DNA of 64,000 bases from Mesorhizobium terrae (GCF_008727715.1 NZ_CP044218.1:2745501-2809500); one strand, 5' to 3'; positions 34,979-44,228 are shown, counted from the stretch's first letter. Numbers and translations: made by a program. The notes: generated by a model from the sequence alone, not told the origin.

Positions 34979-35602
34979 ATGAGCGAAGCGAACCTTTTGA
35001 CGGACGATGGCGAAGCCGAGTCGGACGAGCTGCTTGAATCGCGCCGTCGGCTCGGTATCAAGCTGAAGCTGGCGCGTCAGACCAAAGGTCTGACGCTGAA
35101 GGAACTGGCAAAGCGCAGCCAATGTTCTGAAAGCCTGCTTTCCAAGGCAGAGAACGGCCGTGCGCTGCCGTCTTTACCGCTCATCCATCGGCTGGTTCGC
35201 GTGCTGGAAACCAATATCAGCTGGCTTTTCGAAGAAGGCGAGCCCGACGACTCACCGGTGTTTCGAGCGGGCACACGCCCAATTGTGACCCTAGACGATC
35301 GCCCAGGCGATTGGGCGGGCATCTCCTTCGAGCGGATAATACCCTACAAAGGCGGACATCTCCTGCAGAGCAATATCCACCACATCGCCATAGGGGCGAA
35401 AAGTGGTGCCGCCATCTCGCATGAGGGCGAGGAAACCGGCTATATCTTGCGCGGCCAAATCGACTTGATCCTCGATGGCGTCGTCTACAGCCTGAAGGAA
35501 GGCGACTCCTTCTGTTTCCGCTCGCACATTCCACATTCCTACCGGAACACGGGCGTCGAGCCTGCAAGTATTCTATGGACTTGCACGCCGCCGACTTTCT
35601 GA
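34979..35602 (+). CDS. XRE-cupin transcriptional regulator
   Basis: 207 residues. An HTH_3 domain at about 25-80 (KLKLARQTKGLTLKELAKRS ... SLLSKAENGRALPSLPLI) and a cupin at about 120-205 (ISHEGEETGYILRGQIDLIL, SLKEGDSFCFRSHIPHSYRN). The cupin keeps two His/Glu metal-ligand-like positions. These PuuR-like regulators sense the metabolite of an adjacent amine, amino acid or opine pathway. It may bind the TGAC(C/T)GAACGGTCA sites upstream of both arms of the locus, together with or instead of the DeoR protein. Confidence 0.9.
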   Translation: MSEANLLTDDGEAESDELLESRRRLGIKLKLARQTKGLTLKELAKRSQCSESLLSKAENGRALPSLPLIHRLVRVLETNISWLFEEGEPDDSPVFRAGTRPIVTLDDRPGDWAGISFERIIPYKGGHLLQSNIHHIAIGAKSGAAISHEGEETGYILRGQIDLILDGVVYSLKEGDSFCFRSHIPHSYRNTGVEPASILWTCTPPTF

Positions 35603-35870
35603 CGCGTGGCCGAGGTTGTGGTGCTGCCGCTACTCTAAGGGGAATGCGGACTGCCTGAACTCCTTAGGGCAAGCTCTACGCCGACTTTTCGAAGGTCGAG
35701 GATTATGAGGCCGCCCCGGGCAAGCTGTTGCGACGCCTTAGGAGATGCCTCCGGCCCAACGGCATCTAGTTGCGGGCTTGGTACGCATCGATGACGCTAC
35801 TTTTCAGGACGGAGCCGAGCACGTTACCGAGGGCTGCGATGTGTAGAAATCGTCCGCCTGATCCCGATAG

Positions 35871-35992
35871 TTGGCGGCAGGCCTCGACTTCGCCCTGACG
35901 CCGCTACCACGTTCCGCGTCCCCTATGGCGGTCATTTCGGATCTGGCGTCTCCGACCAGTCCGTCAAGGCAAACTTCAACGCCACGTTCCGA
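35871..35992 (+). pseudogene. Decayed C-terminus of a classical autotransporter
   Basis: Reads AGLDFALTP, then after a frame shift (a few bases lost) TYGGHFGSGVSDQSVKANFN. The intact autotransporter at 54604-59370 ends AGLDFALTPAATLGVTYGGQ and then SDQSVKANFNVKF. A 26-base stretch around GACCAGTCCGTCAAGGC is identical. The stop TGA has become CGA and the frame is broken, so this is a dead fragment from the same family, not a start of a new gene. Confidence 0.85.
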
Positions 35993-36020
35993 GGGAGGAT
36001 TGCCGCGCGGTTTCCGAAAG

Positions 36021-36050
36021 CCGGTCCGTCGCGGACCCACGACGGACCGG
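36021..36050. terminator. Strong hairpin after the autotransporter remnant
   Basis: Perfect 11-bp stem CCGGTCCGTCG/CGACGGACCGG with an 8-base loop. No U tract follows on either strand. It lies about 30 bases after the remnant, so it may be its old terminator. Confidence 0.6.
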
Positions 36051-36737
36051 AGTTCGACGCTTATGCCACTCGACGTGGCGAAGTTCCTCATTGGCGACCC
36101 AGAAAGCTCCTCTTTGCGCCTCCTCGATTGCGGCTCTCGGCATCGTGTTGGCGTTACCCTTTAGCTGGCTTGGGAGGGGCGATTTCGCTCCGAGCCTCAC
36201 CGCATCGACTACCAACAGCCATCACGATCCCGCGCCACTGCACCTCGAGGCCGCTCAGGCGCAACCAGATGACGCGCAATCGCTCTCAAGCGGCGCGGGC
36301 AGGGCATGCGCACCCGGCAAGTCGAGCGCCGAAGGCGCACGCGTCATCTAGTTGAACTGGGCGGTCTTATCGTCAAATCCGACATCGTGGACGTTGCCCG
36401 TGATGACCGTGCCACCATCCTCGGCGCGTTCCCCTGGATGGCCGGCAAACTCAGAAGCGACGACGACGAGCGCCAAAACACTCTGGGCCGGAAGGGGGAA
36501 AGAGGTTTTCGCGACGGAAAAGTCGGTGCGCACCGCGAAAGAGAACGTGGAGATTAAAGTCGAATGGGGTTGAGCTGATTTGATTTGGGATTGAACTAAG
36601 CTGCTGTCGAGACAAATTATGCGCAGTTTGAGAGGGTCCTCCTGTCTAAGAGGCCGTTTCGAAAGGGGTTGAGAAAGGCCGGTTCTGGCGCAGCGACGAC
36701 AAGGGGACTGATCATGATGATCGTCGGCATTTCATTC

Positions 36738-38069
36738 TCAGATGGCTTCGAGCACGACGGTTCCTGCGGCTTCTAGCCGAACACGGCCTCTTCCGATTCG
36801 AACGATCTGTATGGGAGCCCGCTTTTCTTCGAGCCGGCGGCGCAGAAGCAAGAGCCGGGTTTCAAGATTGTCCTTAATCTCCGGCATCTGTGCTCCAACA
36901 GCAAAGCGCATCTCTCGGTTGGTGAACTCGTTGCGACCATCGCTCCTGCGCCAATCAAGCATCAGGCGCAGCAAAGCACCTGCCACACCTTTCACGATGT
37001 AGGCTCCGTCTATGAACACACTGTCGTCGACGCGATGGCAGGTCACGCGGATTCTCTGCCCGCCAGGGGCTGCGGGTTCGGGCCGAGGTGAAACTTGCAT
37101 AGGTTCAGCGGTTGCTTCGCGCTCACTTGCCCGTAGGGCGCTTGCGGCTCGTCCTGCAAGGATTTCGAGAGCCGCTTCATCATCCTCGCGAAAAGCCAGC
37201 CGAATCTCGCTTTCGATGAAAAGCACCCCGGTCACCGTACCGCGGTCGGTCATGGGAACGGCGATCTGGCTCATCGCCGTAGACAAATGTGGGAAGGCAA
37301 CCGCGCGAGTGGTGCTTTCCGAAGTCTCCGCCTCCTGACCTACGGCTTCGCTTAGCCGGCGCACGCGGCTCATGTCACTGACCTTGATCGTCTGGCCGCT
37401 CGTTGCTGCCGCCGGGATCAATCCCTCGCCGCCGGCGACTTCCGATCCCACTCCCGAGCGCTCGTAACCTATGCTGCCCATGGTAACCAGAGAGCCCCGG
37501 TGACCGTTGCGGATCAGGACGAGCGCATGGTCGTACCCAAAGACCTGCTGGACGCTGCAGAGCAGGCTGTCGATGATTTCTTCCGCCTCAGCCTGCCGTT
37601 CAATCGCTTTTACCGCTTCTGAAAGGGCTGGGAGGCTAACGGGATTGCGCCTGCTTGGCGTGGTTTCCACCGGGGAAGGCACCGCCTCGATCTGGTGCAC
37701 GCGGAAAATATCGGCGCTCCGAAGCCGCATGACATCCGACATGCCTACCTGGGCGCTGCTCGCCTTGAGTTGCCGTGTAATCTTGTCGAACAGGGGACCG
37801 ACATCGACGGAGCGCACGAAGCTGACATCGAGCAGGAATTGGTCTCCGGTAATGCCATCGACAAGGACCAGCGCAACCTTCGGATTGGCGCGCACATTCG
37901 CTGCTGTCTTGGCGAAGAACTGGTTGGAGAGAGCAACATGTTCGTCATCGACCCGCACCACATGCGAGAGATAAGAAGCATTCGGCATCCCATCGGCCGA
38001 AGCGCTGGCGATGACTGAGGGGATGACCCCTTCAAAGCAAGCTGAAAGATCGGCCAGCCGAAGGCTCAT
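36738..38069 (-). CDS. FMN-split-barrel/GAF/winged-helix protein, putative regulator
   Basis: 443 residues from the ATG at 38069, which overlaps the upstream stop by 4 bases; the longer frame is shadow. Residues 1-130 look like a pyridoxamine-phosphate-oxidase-type split barrel (ASADGMPNASYLSHVVRVDD, FFAKTAANVRANPKVALVLV). Residues about 150-320 are a GAF domain (LLCSVQQVFGYDHALVLI, VAVPMTD-like SQIAVPMTDRGTVTGVLFIE). The last 95 residues resemble an OmpR-type winged helix (FTNREMRFAVG, DNLETRLLLLRRRLEE). I know no characterised protein with this exact order. Likely a flavin- or redox-sensing DNA-binding protein; inference. Confidence 0.7.
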   Translation of the reverse strand: MSLRLADLSACFEGVIPSVIASASADGMPNASYLSHVVRVDDEHVALSNQFFAKTAANVRANPKVALVLVDGITGDQFLLDVSFVRSVDVGPLFDKITRQLKASSAQVGMSDVMRLRSADIFRVHQIEAVPSPVETTPSRRNPVSLPALSEAVKAIERQAEAEEIIDSLLCSVQQVFGYDHALVLIRNGHRGSLVTMGSIGYERSGVGSEVAGGEGLIPAAATSGQTIKVSDMSRVRRLSEAVGQEAETSESTTRAVAFPHLSTAMSQIAVPMTDRGTVTGVLFIESEIRLAFREDDEAALEILAGRAASALRASEREATAEPMQVSPRPEPAAPGGQRIRVTCHRVDDSVFIDGAYIVKGVAGALLRLMLDWRRSDGRNEFTNREMRFAVGAQMPEIKDNLETRLLLLRRRLEEKRAPIQIVRIGRGRVRLEAAGTVVLEAI

Positions 38070-38551
38070 TGTGACCTCATGCCGGCCAACATGCCTGCCT
38101 GCGGTCCGGGTGTCTGGATATAGATTTCGCGGACATTCAGCCGGGCGACCCGCGCTTCCCGGTCCGTGAACCATGGCGCGATATTGCTCCGGGGAATACC
38201 AAGGGACGCAAGCACATTCGTCGTCGCCGCCATGAAACGTCCGGCACAGTCGAGATCGTGCGCTGCAATCTCCCGCATGGCGGCGGAGCCCTTGAGCTGG
38301 AAGCTGACATAGTCCGGAGGGCTGACAAAGGTGACGGCGAGCCGTCCGGTCTGCCGGATGGAGGACTCCAGCCGTGGCCATTGCCAAGCAGAAAAGACAA
38401 CCTCAATTGTCTCCCGGTCTTCGAGCACATGCAAGCCGACGCCGCGACCCGCTATCGGGCGACCAGTCTCGTCGGTGGCAGCGATGAGGCACATCAGCGG
38501 GCGATGCAAATACTCGATCAGTCTGTCATCCAGCCACATGAGTACCCCCAA
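38066..38551 (-). CDS. Pyridoxamine-5-phosphate-oxidase-like flavin-fold protein
   Basis: 161 residues: an isolated split-barrel (LHRPLMCLIAATDETGRPIA, VFSAWQWPRLESSIRQTGRL, VTFVSPPDYVSFQLKG). It is the first gene of a two-gene operon with the FMN/GAF/winged-helix protein and overlaps it by 4 bases, so the two probably work together. FMN or haem/F420 binding is possible; no ligand can be assigned. Divergent from the trimeric adhesin gene. Confidence 0.7.
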   Translation of the reverse strand: MGVLMWLDDRLIEYLHRPLMCLIAATDETGRPIAGRGVGLHVLEDRETIEVVFSAWQWPRLESSIRQTGRLAVTFVSPPDYVSFQLKGSAAMREIAAHDLDCAGRFMAATTNVLASLGIPRSNIAPWFTDREARVARLNVREIYIQTPGPQAGMLAGMRSQ

Positions 38552-38754
38552 GAATAGCGCGCCAAGGTATTTTTAGTGTTCTTTTAGGGTATTCGACACG
38601 GGCTTGCATATCCTTTTAGGAATGCCCGTTTGGCAGACCCGCTAGAAAAGTCAGTGCTCGCCTGACGACAATCGACAGATCGCCTGATCCGGCAGCGGGC
38701 CTCCCTTGGCGTTCAGCCAATGAGGCTCTGTGACCTCGCTGACGGAACTGAGGG

Positions 38755-41253
38755 ATGACACACGTCTTCAAGCGAAAATGGAATGATGCGGACGTCCAGC
38801 CAACTGGACGCCTATCTCACCAGAATTGGAGCAAGCTGGCGCCTCCGGGCCTTCTGGCTTGGAGCCGGCGCACAAGACTCGGCGGTCGGCCTTATGTCCC
38901 TTCCGTCACGGCGGTGTCGCTGCTTACTCTCCTGACACTGGCGCCCGCGCCCGCCGCGGCACAATTCATCTGCGACAGCACGACTCCCGGCGGCGCCGAC
39001 GGCGCGAGCACCACTAGCCCGGGCAGCATGGCTTGCGGCACCGGCGCGCAAGCGAACGGTGGATTTTCGACAAGTGTTGGTCCAAACGCCGGTTTAAGTG
39101 GGTCCGGCAGCCGCAATTCAGCCTTTGGTGTCTTTTCCGGCCAGCTCGTCACCGGCAACAATAATACTGCTATCGGTGCGGACGCCGGTCAGAACATCAA
39201 CGGCAATTCGAATTCAGCCTTTGGCGACAGCGCCAGCCAGTTCGTCGTCGGCAACTACAACACCGGCAGCGGTTCGGCCGCTGGCCAGAATGTCACCGGC
39301 TCGTACAATTCGGCCTTTGGTAACGCTGCGGGCCAGCGCGTCACCGGCTCGTACAATACCGCCAACGGCTTCAATGCTGGCCAGAATGTCAGCGGCTCCT
39401 CGAACGCGGCCTACGGCGACAGCGCGGGCCAGAATGTCACCGGCTATTTCAACACGGCAAGCGGCTTCAATGCTGGCCAGAATGTCAGCGGCTCCTCGAA
39501 CGCGGCCTACGGCGACAGCGCGGGTCAGAATGTCATCGGCAGCAACAATACGGCTAATGGCAAGGAAGCAGGCCAGCACGTCACCGGCGACAGCAATACG
39601 GCCAGCGGCGCCGCCGCAGGCCAGAACGTTAGCGGCGCCTCAAACGTGGCCTATGGCGACAGCGCGGGCCGAACCGTCACCGGCAGTTACAATACGGCCA
39701 GCGGCGCGTTCGCGGGCCAGCGCGTCACCGGCGGTTTCAATACGGCCAACGGCTACAACGCGGGCGAGGATGTCAGAGGATCCTCGAACGTCGCCTATGG
39801 CGACAGCGCGGGCCAGAGCGTCACCGGCAGTTACAATACGGCCAGCGGCGCGTTCGCGGGCCTCGGCGTCACCGGCGATCGCAACACGGCCAGCGGTATC
39901 GCCGCCGGTCAGACTGTTAGCGGAACCTCCAATGCGGCCTATGGCGACGGCGCGGGCCGGAATGTCACCGGCGATCGCAACACGGCCAGCGGCGTTGCCG
40001 CTGGCCTGACAGTCAACGGCTCCTCGAACGCCGCCTATGGCGACAGCGCGGGTCAGAACGTCACTGGCGACCGCAATATCGCCAGCGGTATCGCCGCCGG
40101 CCAAGACGTCGACGGTTCGTCGAATTCCGCCTATGGCGACAGCGCCGGTCAGCACGTCACCGGCAACCGCAACATCGCCAGCGGCATCTCCGCAGGCCAG
40201 AACGTCAACGGTTCGTCGAATTCAGCCTCTGGCTACAGCGCTGGTCAGCGCGTCACTGGCAACGACAATCTCGCCAGCGGCACGTTCGCCGGTCAGGACG
40301 TTAACGGCGCATCGAATTCAGCCTATGGCGACAATGCCGGGCAGCGCGTCACCGGCAACTACAATGCCGCCACCGGAATCCTGGCAGGCACGCAGGTCAC
40401 CGGCGACAAGAACATCGCCAGCGGCTCGATCGCCGGCCAGAATGTCACCGGTTCGCGCAATTCAGCCTTTGGCAACAATGCCGGCCAGAGTGTTTCCGGC
40501 TCGTCGAATACCGCCCTCGGCGACAATGCCGGCCGGAATGTCACCGGCTCGCGCAACATCGCGATCGGCGACAACGCGGGATCGAGCATGGCAGCCGATG
40601 ACGCCATTTCGATCGGTTCCGGCGCGCGCGCCAGCAATTTTAGTGCTGTGGCGATCGGCTCACTCTCGGAAGCGAGCGGCGCGAACTCAACCGCGATCGG
40701 GCCTTCGGCCCATTCGACGCATGGCAATGCGACCGCGATCGGCAACGGTGCGAAGACGACACGCGCCAATCAAATCATGGTTGGCACAGGCGCCAACACC
40801 TACACGCTTGCAGGTGTTTCATCGGGCGAGAGCAACGTGGCGCAATCGGGGCCGTTGCGCTTCGTGACAGCGGACAGCGCCGGCAATCTCGGAACGTCGA
40901 CATTCGATCCCGCCTCGGTCGCGGCACTCGACGGACGGGTGGGATCACTGGAAGGCCGTGTCGGTTCGCTGGAGGGCCGCGTCGGCAGCCTCGACGCGGG
41001 CTTGCGCGAATTGCGTCGGGAGGGACGCCGTGGCGTCGCCGCCGCAATGGCGATGACGACAGCGCCGATGCCCTCTCTTCCCGGCAAGACAACATGGGCC
41101 ATGAACTACGCCAACTTCAGGGGAGAAAGCGCGATCGGCGGCTCCTTCGCGTATCGTCTCGACACCACCGTGCCAATAGCGTTGACGGCCGGTTATTCCT
41201 GGGGCGGCGGCAACAACCACGGCATACGGGTCGGTGCACAGGGCGAATTCTGA
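38755..41253 (+). CDS. YadA-type trimeric autotransporter adhesin
   Basis: 832 residues. Long basic N-terminus before the signal core (VTAVSLLTLLTLAPAPAAAQ), as in extended trimeric-autotransporter signals. The passenger is a near-perfect run of 16-residue left-handed repeats of the Hep_Hag kind (consensus G-x-x-N-(T/S)-A-x-G-x-x-A-G-Q-x-V-(T/S)). The head gives way to a coiled-coil stalk (GRVGSLEGRVGSLEGRVGSL) and a 70-residue YadA anchor (MNYANFRGESAIGGSFAYRL ... IRVGAQGEF) ending in Phe. Three chains form one 12-strand barrel in the outer membrane. Probably adhesion to roots, surfaces or other cells. Confidence 0.93.
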   Translation: MTHVFKRKWNDADVQPTGRLSHQNWSKLAPPGLLAWSRRTRLGGRPYVPSVTAVSLLTLLTLAPAPAAAQFICDSTTPGGADGASTTSPGSMACGTGAQANGGFSTSVGPNAGLSGSGSRNSAFGVFSGQLVTGNNNTAIGADAGQNINGNSNSAFGDSASQFVVGNYNTGSGSAAGQNVTGSYNSAFGNAAGQRVTGSYNTANGFNAGQNVSGSSNAAYGDSAGQNVTGYFNTASGFNAGQNVSGSSNAAYGDSAGQNVIGSNNTANGKEAGQHVTGDSNTASGAAAGQNVSGASNVAYGDSAGRTVTGSYNTASGAFAGQRVTGGFNTANGYNAGEDVRGSSNVAYGDSAGQSVTGSYNTASGAFAGLGVTGDRNTASGIAAGQTVSGTSNAAYGDGAGRNVTGDRNTASGVAAGLTVNGSSNAAYGDSAGQNVTGDRNIASGIAAGQDVDGSSNSAYGDSAGQHVTGNRNIASGISAGQNVNGSSNSASGYSAGQRVTGNDNLASGTFAGQDVNGASNSAYGDNAGQRVTGNYNAATGILAGTQVTGDKNIASGSIAGQNVTGSRNSAFGNNAGQSVSGSSNTALGDNAGRNVTGSRNIAIGDNAGSSMAADDAISIGSGARASNFSAVAIGSLSEASGANSTAIGPSAHSTHGNATAIGNGAKTTRANQIMVGTGANTYTLAGVSSGESNVAQSGPLRFVTADSAGNLGTSTFDPASVAALDGRVGSLEGRVGSLEGRVGSLDAGLRELRREGRRGVAAAMAMTTAPMPSLPGKTTWAMNYANFRGESAIGGSFAYRLDTTVPIALTAGYSWGGGNNHGIRVGAQGEF
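39106..40593 (+). repeat. 31 tandem 48-bp coding repeats of the adhesin head
   Basis: 16-residue units, nearly all in register; alternate units are more alike (32-residue, 96-bp higher-order period, for example the SNAAYGDSAGQ and NTASG units). Expected to be length-variable by recombination. Confidence 0.9.
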
Positions 41254-41336
41254 TTCAATCCTCATGAGATGGCCATGCTCGATAGTCTGACAATCGAGGG
41301 GCCGACATCGCAACGCCTGCGGGATCTTCATTGTCC

Positions 41337-41927
41337 ATGCTGACACCTCGTTTTTTCCAGGCCGTCTCGCTTGCTCTTGTTCTGTGTCTGACGTCACAAC
41401 CCGGATCCGCGCAAAGTAAACCGGACGACAAAAAAGGCCCGCAGCCGGCGCAGATCGATCGCAACGGCGTTCTCACTTTGGTGCGATCGACAATTCTCGC
41501 CCTGCAACACGCCAATCAAACCGGCAACTATACGGTACTGCGCGATCTCGGCTCACCCGGTTTCCAGCAAGCCAACACGGCCGCTCGCCTGTCCGAGGTA
41601 TTTGCCGACCTGCGTGGCCGGAATTTCGATCTTTCGGGCGTTGCTGTGTTGGAGCCGCAACTTTCGCTGCTACCGCAGATCGAAACCAACGGCCTGATGC
41701 ATATGGCCGGTTCTTTCCCCTCGGTTCCGCTGCAAGTGAATTTCGAACTCTTGTTCGCGCCGGACGCCGGCCGCTGGAAGCTCTTTGGAATTTCTCTCAA
41801 TCTGGGCCAATCCGGACCGACACCGCCGGAACCCTCACCTGCCGTGCAACCTATGCCGCCTAAAGCGCCAGCGAAATCACAACGGCTGCCGTCTACGAAA
41901 AAACCGCCGCAGCCAACACAACCGTAG
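41337..41927 (+). CDS. Secreted protein of unknown function next to the adhesin
   Basis: About 196 residues from the ATG at 41337 (MLTPRFFQAVSLALVLCLTS), with a clear signal peptide ending near QPGSAQS. The mature part has an alpha/beta domain (VLTLVRSTILALQHANQTGN, FDLSGVAVLEPQLSLLPQIE, FELLFAPDAGRWKLFGISLN) that looks NTF2-like, and a Pro/Lys-rich tail (PAVQPMPPKAPAKSQRLPST). It follows the adhesin by 84 bases on the same strand. Proteins of this shape are common beside such adhesins; the role is unknown, perhaps periplasmic assistance to export. Confidence 0.7.
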   Translation: MLTPRFFQAVSLALVLCLTSQPGSAQSKPDDKKGPQPAQIDRNGVLTLVRSTILALQHANQTGNYTVLRDLGSPGFQQANTAARLSEVFADLRGRNFDLSGVAVLEPQLSLLPQIETNGLMHMAGSFPSVPLQVNFELLFAPDAGRWKLFGISLNLGQSGPTPPEPSPAVQPMPPKAPAKSQRLPSTKKPPQPTQP

Positions 41928-42271
41928 CTTCCGCTCCAACTCTCCCGGCGTCGTCGCTGTGACCGTGCAGCGCTGATCTCTATGAATATCGTGCCCGAGG
42001 ACGTTTTCCATCCCTACTGGTTCACCCTCGAAAGCATAGCGCATCCTCAAACAGCGTGAAGGCTGTCGAGGCGTGCCGCCGGTGGTGATAGTAGAGACGG
42101 GGAGGGATAGACATAGCGCGCGTCATCGGCAGCGCAGCACGCCATTCACCCTTTTTGCCCGTGAATGCGAGGCATCAATACCGCTTTCGTGCTCAGATTG
42201 AGCATGAGTTTCCTCGATAATATATAGCAAATTTATAGATTTACTCGCATCGGTAATTTGCGGGTGAAATC
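41928..42271. promoter_or_regulatory. Upstream region of the flavoprotein/ABC operon
   Basis: 344 bases without a gene. An AT-rich patch at about 42215-42245 (GATAATATATAGCAAATTTA) just before the first gene is the likely promoter; no operator recognised. Confidence 0.35.
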
Positions 42272-43858
42272 ATGGCGCAAGCCGTCCTTATTGAAACGGC
42301 GCCAGCGGACGTTATTGTCGTCGGCGGGGGTCCTGCTGGCTGCTGGGCAGCGTGGAATGCGCGCGCCAGCGGTGCGTCGGTCATCCTCATCGACAAGGGC
42401 TACGTTGGCACCAGTGGCGCGATGGCCGCCGGCAACAATACCACCATAGACACGGTCCGCGGCACTGCGGAACGCGAGTTTACGGTCAACCAGCGCATCA
42501 ATCGCGGTCTCGGCCTGGTTCGCCGCCCCTTGGTCGAGAGTGTCCTGGATAAGGCGCGCACGAATCTCGATCTGCTTGCGCAGTGGGGCTACGCCTTCCC
42601 AATCGACGAAGACGGTCGGCCCTATCGCGGCATGCTGCGCGGACCTGATTGCCTGCGCTTCATGCGCCAGCGCCTGATCAAGGCCGGCGTGCGTGTCATC
42701 GATCATTGCCCGGCCGAAGAACTTCTTCTGACCCGCGACGGCGCGGTCGCCGGCGTGCGTGCACGGTACCGCAATGGCCGGGGATTGCTGGAAGTCCGCT
42801 CTGCCGCGGTTGTTCTGGCGACGGGAGGCTGTGCGTTCCTCAGCGGCGCGATCGGAACCAACAATCTGACTGGCGACGGCTACCTGATGGGAGCCGAGGC
42901 CGGCACGACATTGGCCAGCATGGAGTTCTCAGGTCAGTACGGCATCGCGCCGAGTTTCTCCGGCGTCACGAAGGGCATCGTCTATTTCTGGGCGACGTTC
43001 TCGGATGCCGACGGTAACGAAATCGTGCTGCCCGGGGATCGCCAGAGCGTAGCGAAGCACCTCTTGAACGGTCCGGTCTTTGCGATCCTGGACAAGGTTT
43101 CGCCGCGGTTGCAGGAAGGTTTCCGCAAGGGTCAACCCAACATCTTCGTTCCCTTCGATCGCGCCGGCATCAATCCATTCAGCGAACGTTTCCCCATCAC
43201 ATTACGCCACGAGGGAACGGTGCGCGGTACAGGCGGCATCGTCATCGACGAGCGCGCAGCAACGAATGTGCCCGGTCTCTTCGCGGCGGGCGATGCCGCT
43301 GCCCGGGAAGGCATGTCGGGCGCGACAAGCGGGGGCGGCGGCCCGAACGCGTCCTGGGCACTGGCAACCGGTTCCTGGGCCGGCGAGGATGCGGCCGCCT
43401 TTGCGCGGCATGTCGGCCCGCATCAGGCGTCGAGACCCATCCAATCCATCCGCGCCCGGCCGACTGTCGACGGCCGGAGCCGCAAGGCGCACATCAAGGC
43501 GGTGATCGAACAGATCAAGGGCGAGACACTGCCTCTCGACCGGGGCTTTTTCCGATCGGAAGAGAGCCTGAGCCGGAACGCGACCAAATTGGAGACTCTG
43601 TGGAGAGACGATGCCTGGCGTCGACCCGGCGATGCCTATGATGCGGCCCGCATCCGCGAAGCCGAGGCGCTGATCGCCACGGCACGATGGGTGACGGCAA
43701 GTGCGTTGCTGCGCCGTGAAAGCCGCGGTGTTCATCGTCGCACGGATGCCCCTACGAGTGATCCGGCACTGACGACGCGCATCGTGAGCGGCGGCCTCGA
43801 TACGCCCTGGGCCGCCTACGACCTTGCGCGGGACGAGACGGTGAGGGCGGCTTCATGA
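42272..43858 (+). CDS. FAD-binding flavoprotein, AprA/fumarate-reductase type
   Basis: 528 residues. FAD motif ADVIVVGGGPAGCWAAWNAR, a second GTSGAMAAGNNTT loop, ATGGCAFLSGAIGTNNLTGD, the family's VRGTGGIVIDERAATNVPGL and FAAGDAAAREGMSG near the end, and a C-terminal helical domain. It is the size of adenylylsulfate-reductase-alpha-like proteins and, like AprA, is followed by a ferredoxin whose ATG overlaps its stop (43855-43858). No AprM or ATP sulfurylase genes. With the sulfonate-type ABC genes it may oxidise or reduce an imported sulfur or nitrogen compound; inference. Confidence 0.85.
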   Translation: MAQAVLIETAPADVIVVGGGPAGCWAAWNARASGASVILIDKGYVGTSGAMAAGNNTTIDTVRGTAEREFTVNQRINRGLGLVRRPLVESVLDKARTNLDLLAQWGYAFPIDEDGRPYRGMLRGPDCLRFMRQRLIKAGVRVIDHCPAEELLLTRDGAVAGVRARYRNGRGLLEVRSAAVVLATGGCAFLSGAIGTNNLTGDGYLMGAEAGTTLASMEFSGQYGIAPSFSGVTKGIVYFWATFSDADGNEIVLPGDRQSVAKHLLNGPVFAILDKVSPRLQEGFRKGQPNIFVPFDRAGINPFSERFPITLRHEGTVRGTGGIVIDERAATNVPGLFAAGDAAAREGMSGATSGGGGPNASWALATGSWAGEDAAAFARHVGPHQASRPIQSIRARPTVDGRSRKAHIKAVIEQIKGETLPLDRGFFRSEESLSRNATKLETLWRDDAWRRPGDAYDAARIREAEALIATARWVTASALLRRESRGVHRRTDAPTSDPALTTRIVSGGLDTPWAAYDLARDETVRAAS

Positions 43859-44193
43859 TCGAGCTCGTCAGCGCGGAGCGCTGCATCAAATGCGATATCT
43901 GTGTCGCGGCTTGTCCCGACAATGTGTTCGACGCCGTCAAGAATGGCATTCCCGTCATCGCCCGCCAGGATGATTGCCAGACCTGTTTCCTCTGCGAACT
44001 CTTCTGTCCCGTGGACGCGCTTTACGTATCGCCGCTAATCGATGCGATCGAGAACCGCAGCGAAGCCGACCTCGCGGCAAACAACGTGCTCGGTAGTTAT
44101 CGGCGCGAGATGGGCTGGCGGAACGCCAAGCCCTACGGCACGGCCGCCGACCTCAGCTACCGGATGTTCGAAAGCGGCGCGATCGTTCCCTGA
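43855..44193 (+). CDS. 8Fe ferredoxin, AprB-like
   Basis: 112 residues with two [4Fe-4S] motifs, CIKCDICVAACP and CQTCFLCELFCP, both C-x2-C-x2-C-x3-C. A C-terminal extension of about 50 residues (AANNVLGSYRREMGW) may wrap around the flavoprotein, as AprB's tail does. The overlap with the flavoprotein gene implies a stoichiometric complex that passes electrons. Cytoplasmic. Confidence 0.88.
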   Translation: MIELVSAERCIKCDICVAACPDNVFDAVKNGIPVIARQDDCQTCFLCELFCPVDALYVSPLIDAIENRSEADLAANNVLGSYRREMGWRNAKPYGTAADLSYRMFESGAIVP

Positions 44194-44228
44194 TCGGCCG
44201 AAGCCACTCGCAAATTCTGGAGATACCA

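Larger units (their letters stand above)
35603..36737. other. Non-coding region with gene remnants
   Basis: About 1.1 kb without an intact gene. It holds the autotransporter tail remnant (35871-35992) and the hairpin at 36021-36050 listed separately. A frame with a TTG start at 36091-36351 could encode a small protein with one hydrophobic stretch, but has no ribosome site. The stretch 35660-35760 also reads like a worn piece of a coding sequence I cannot name. Confidence 0.5.

Noticed and set aside
36091..36351. TTG-start frame with one hydrophobic stretch
   Set aside because: No ribosome site, no family, and located in a decayed region.
39106..40593. Regular 48-bp repeats read as a CRISPR-like array
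   Set aside because: They are in one open frame and encode Hep_Hag-type adhesin units; no variable spacers and no cas genes.
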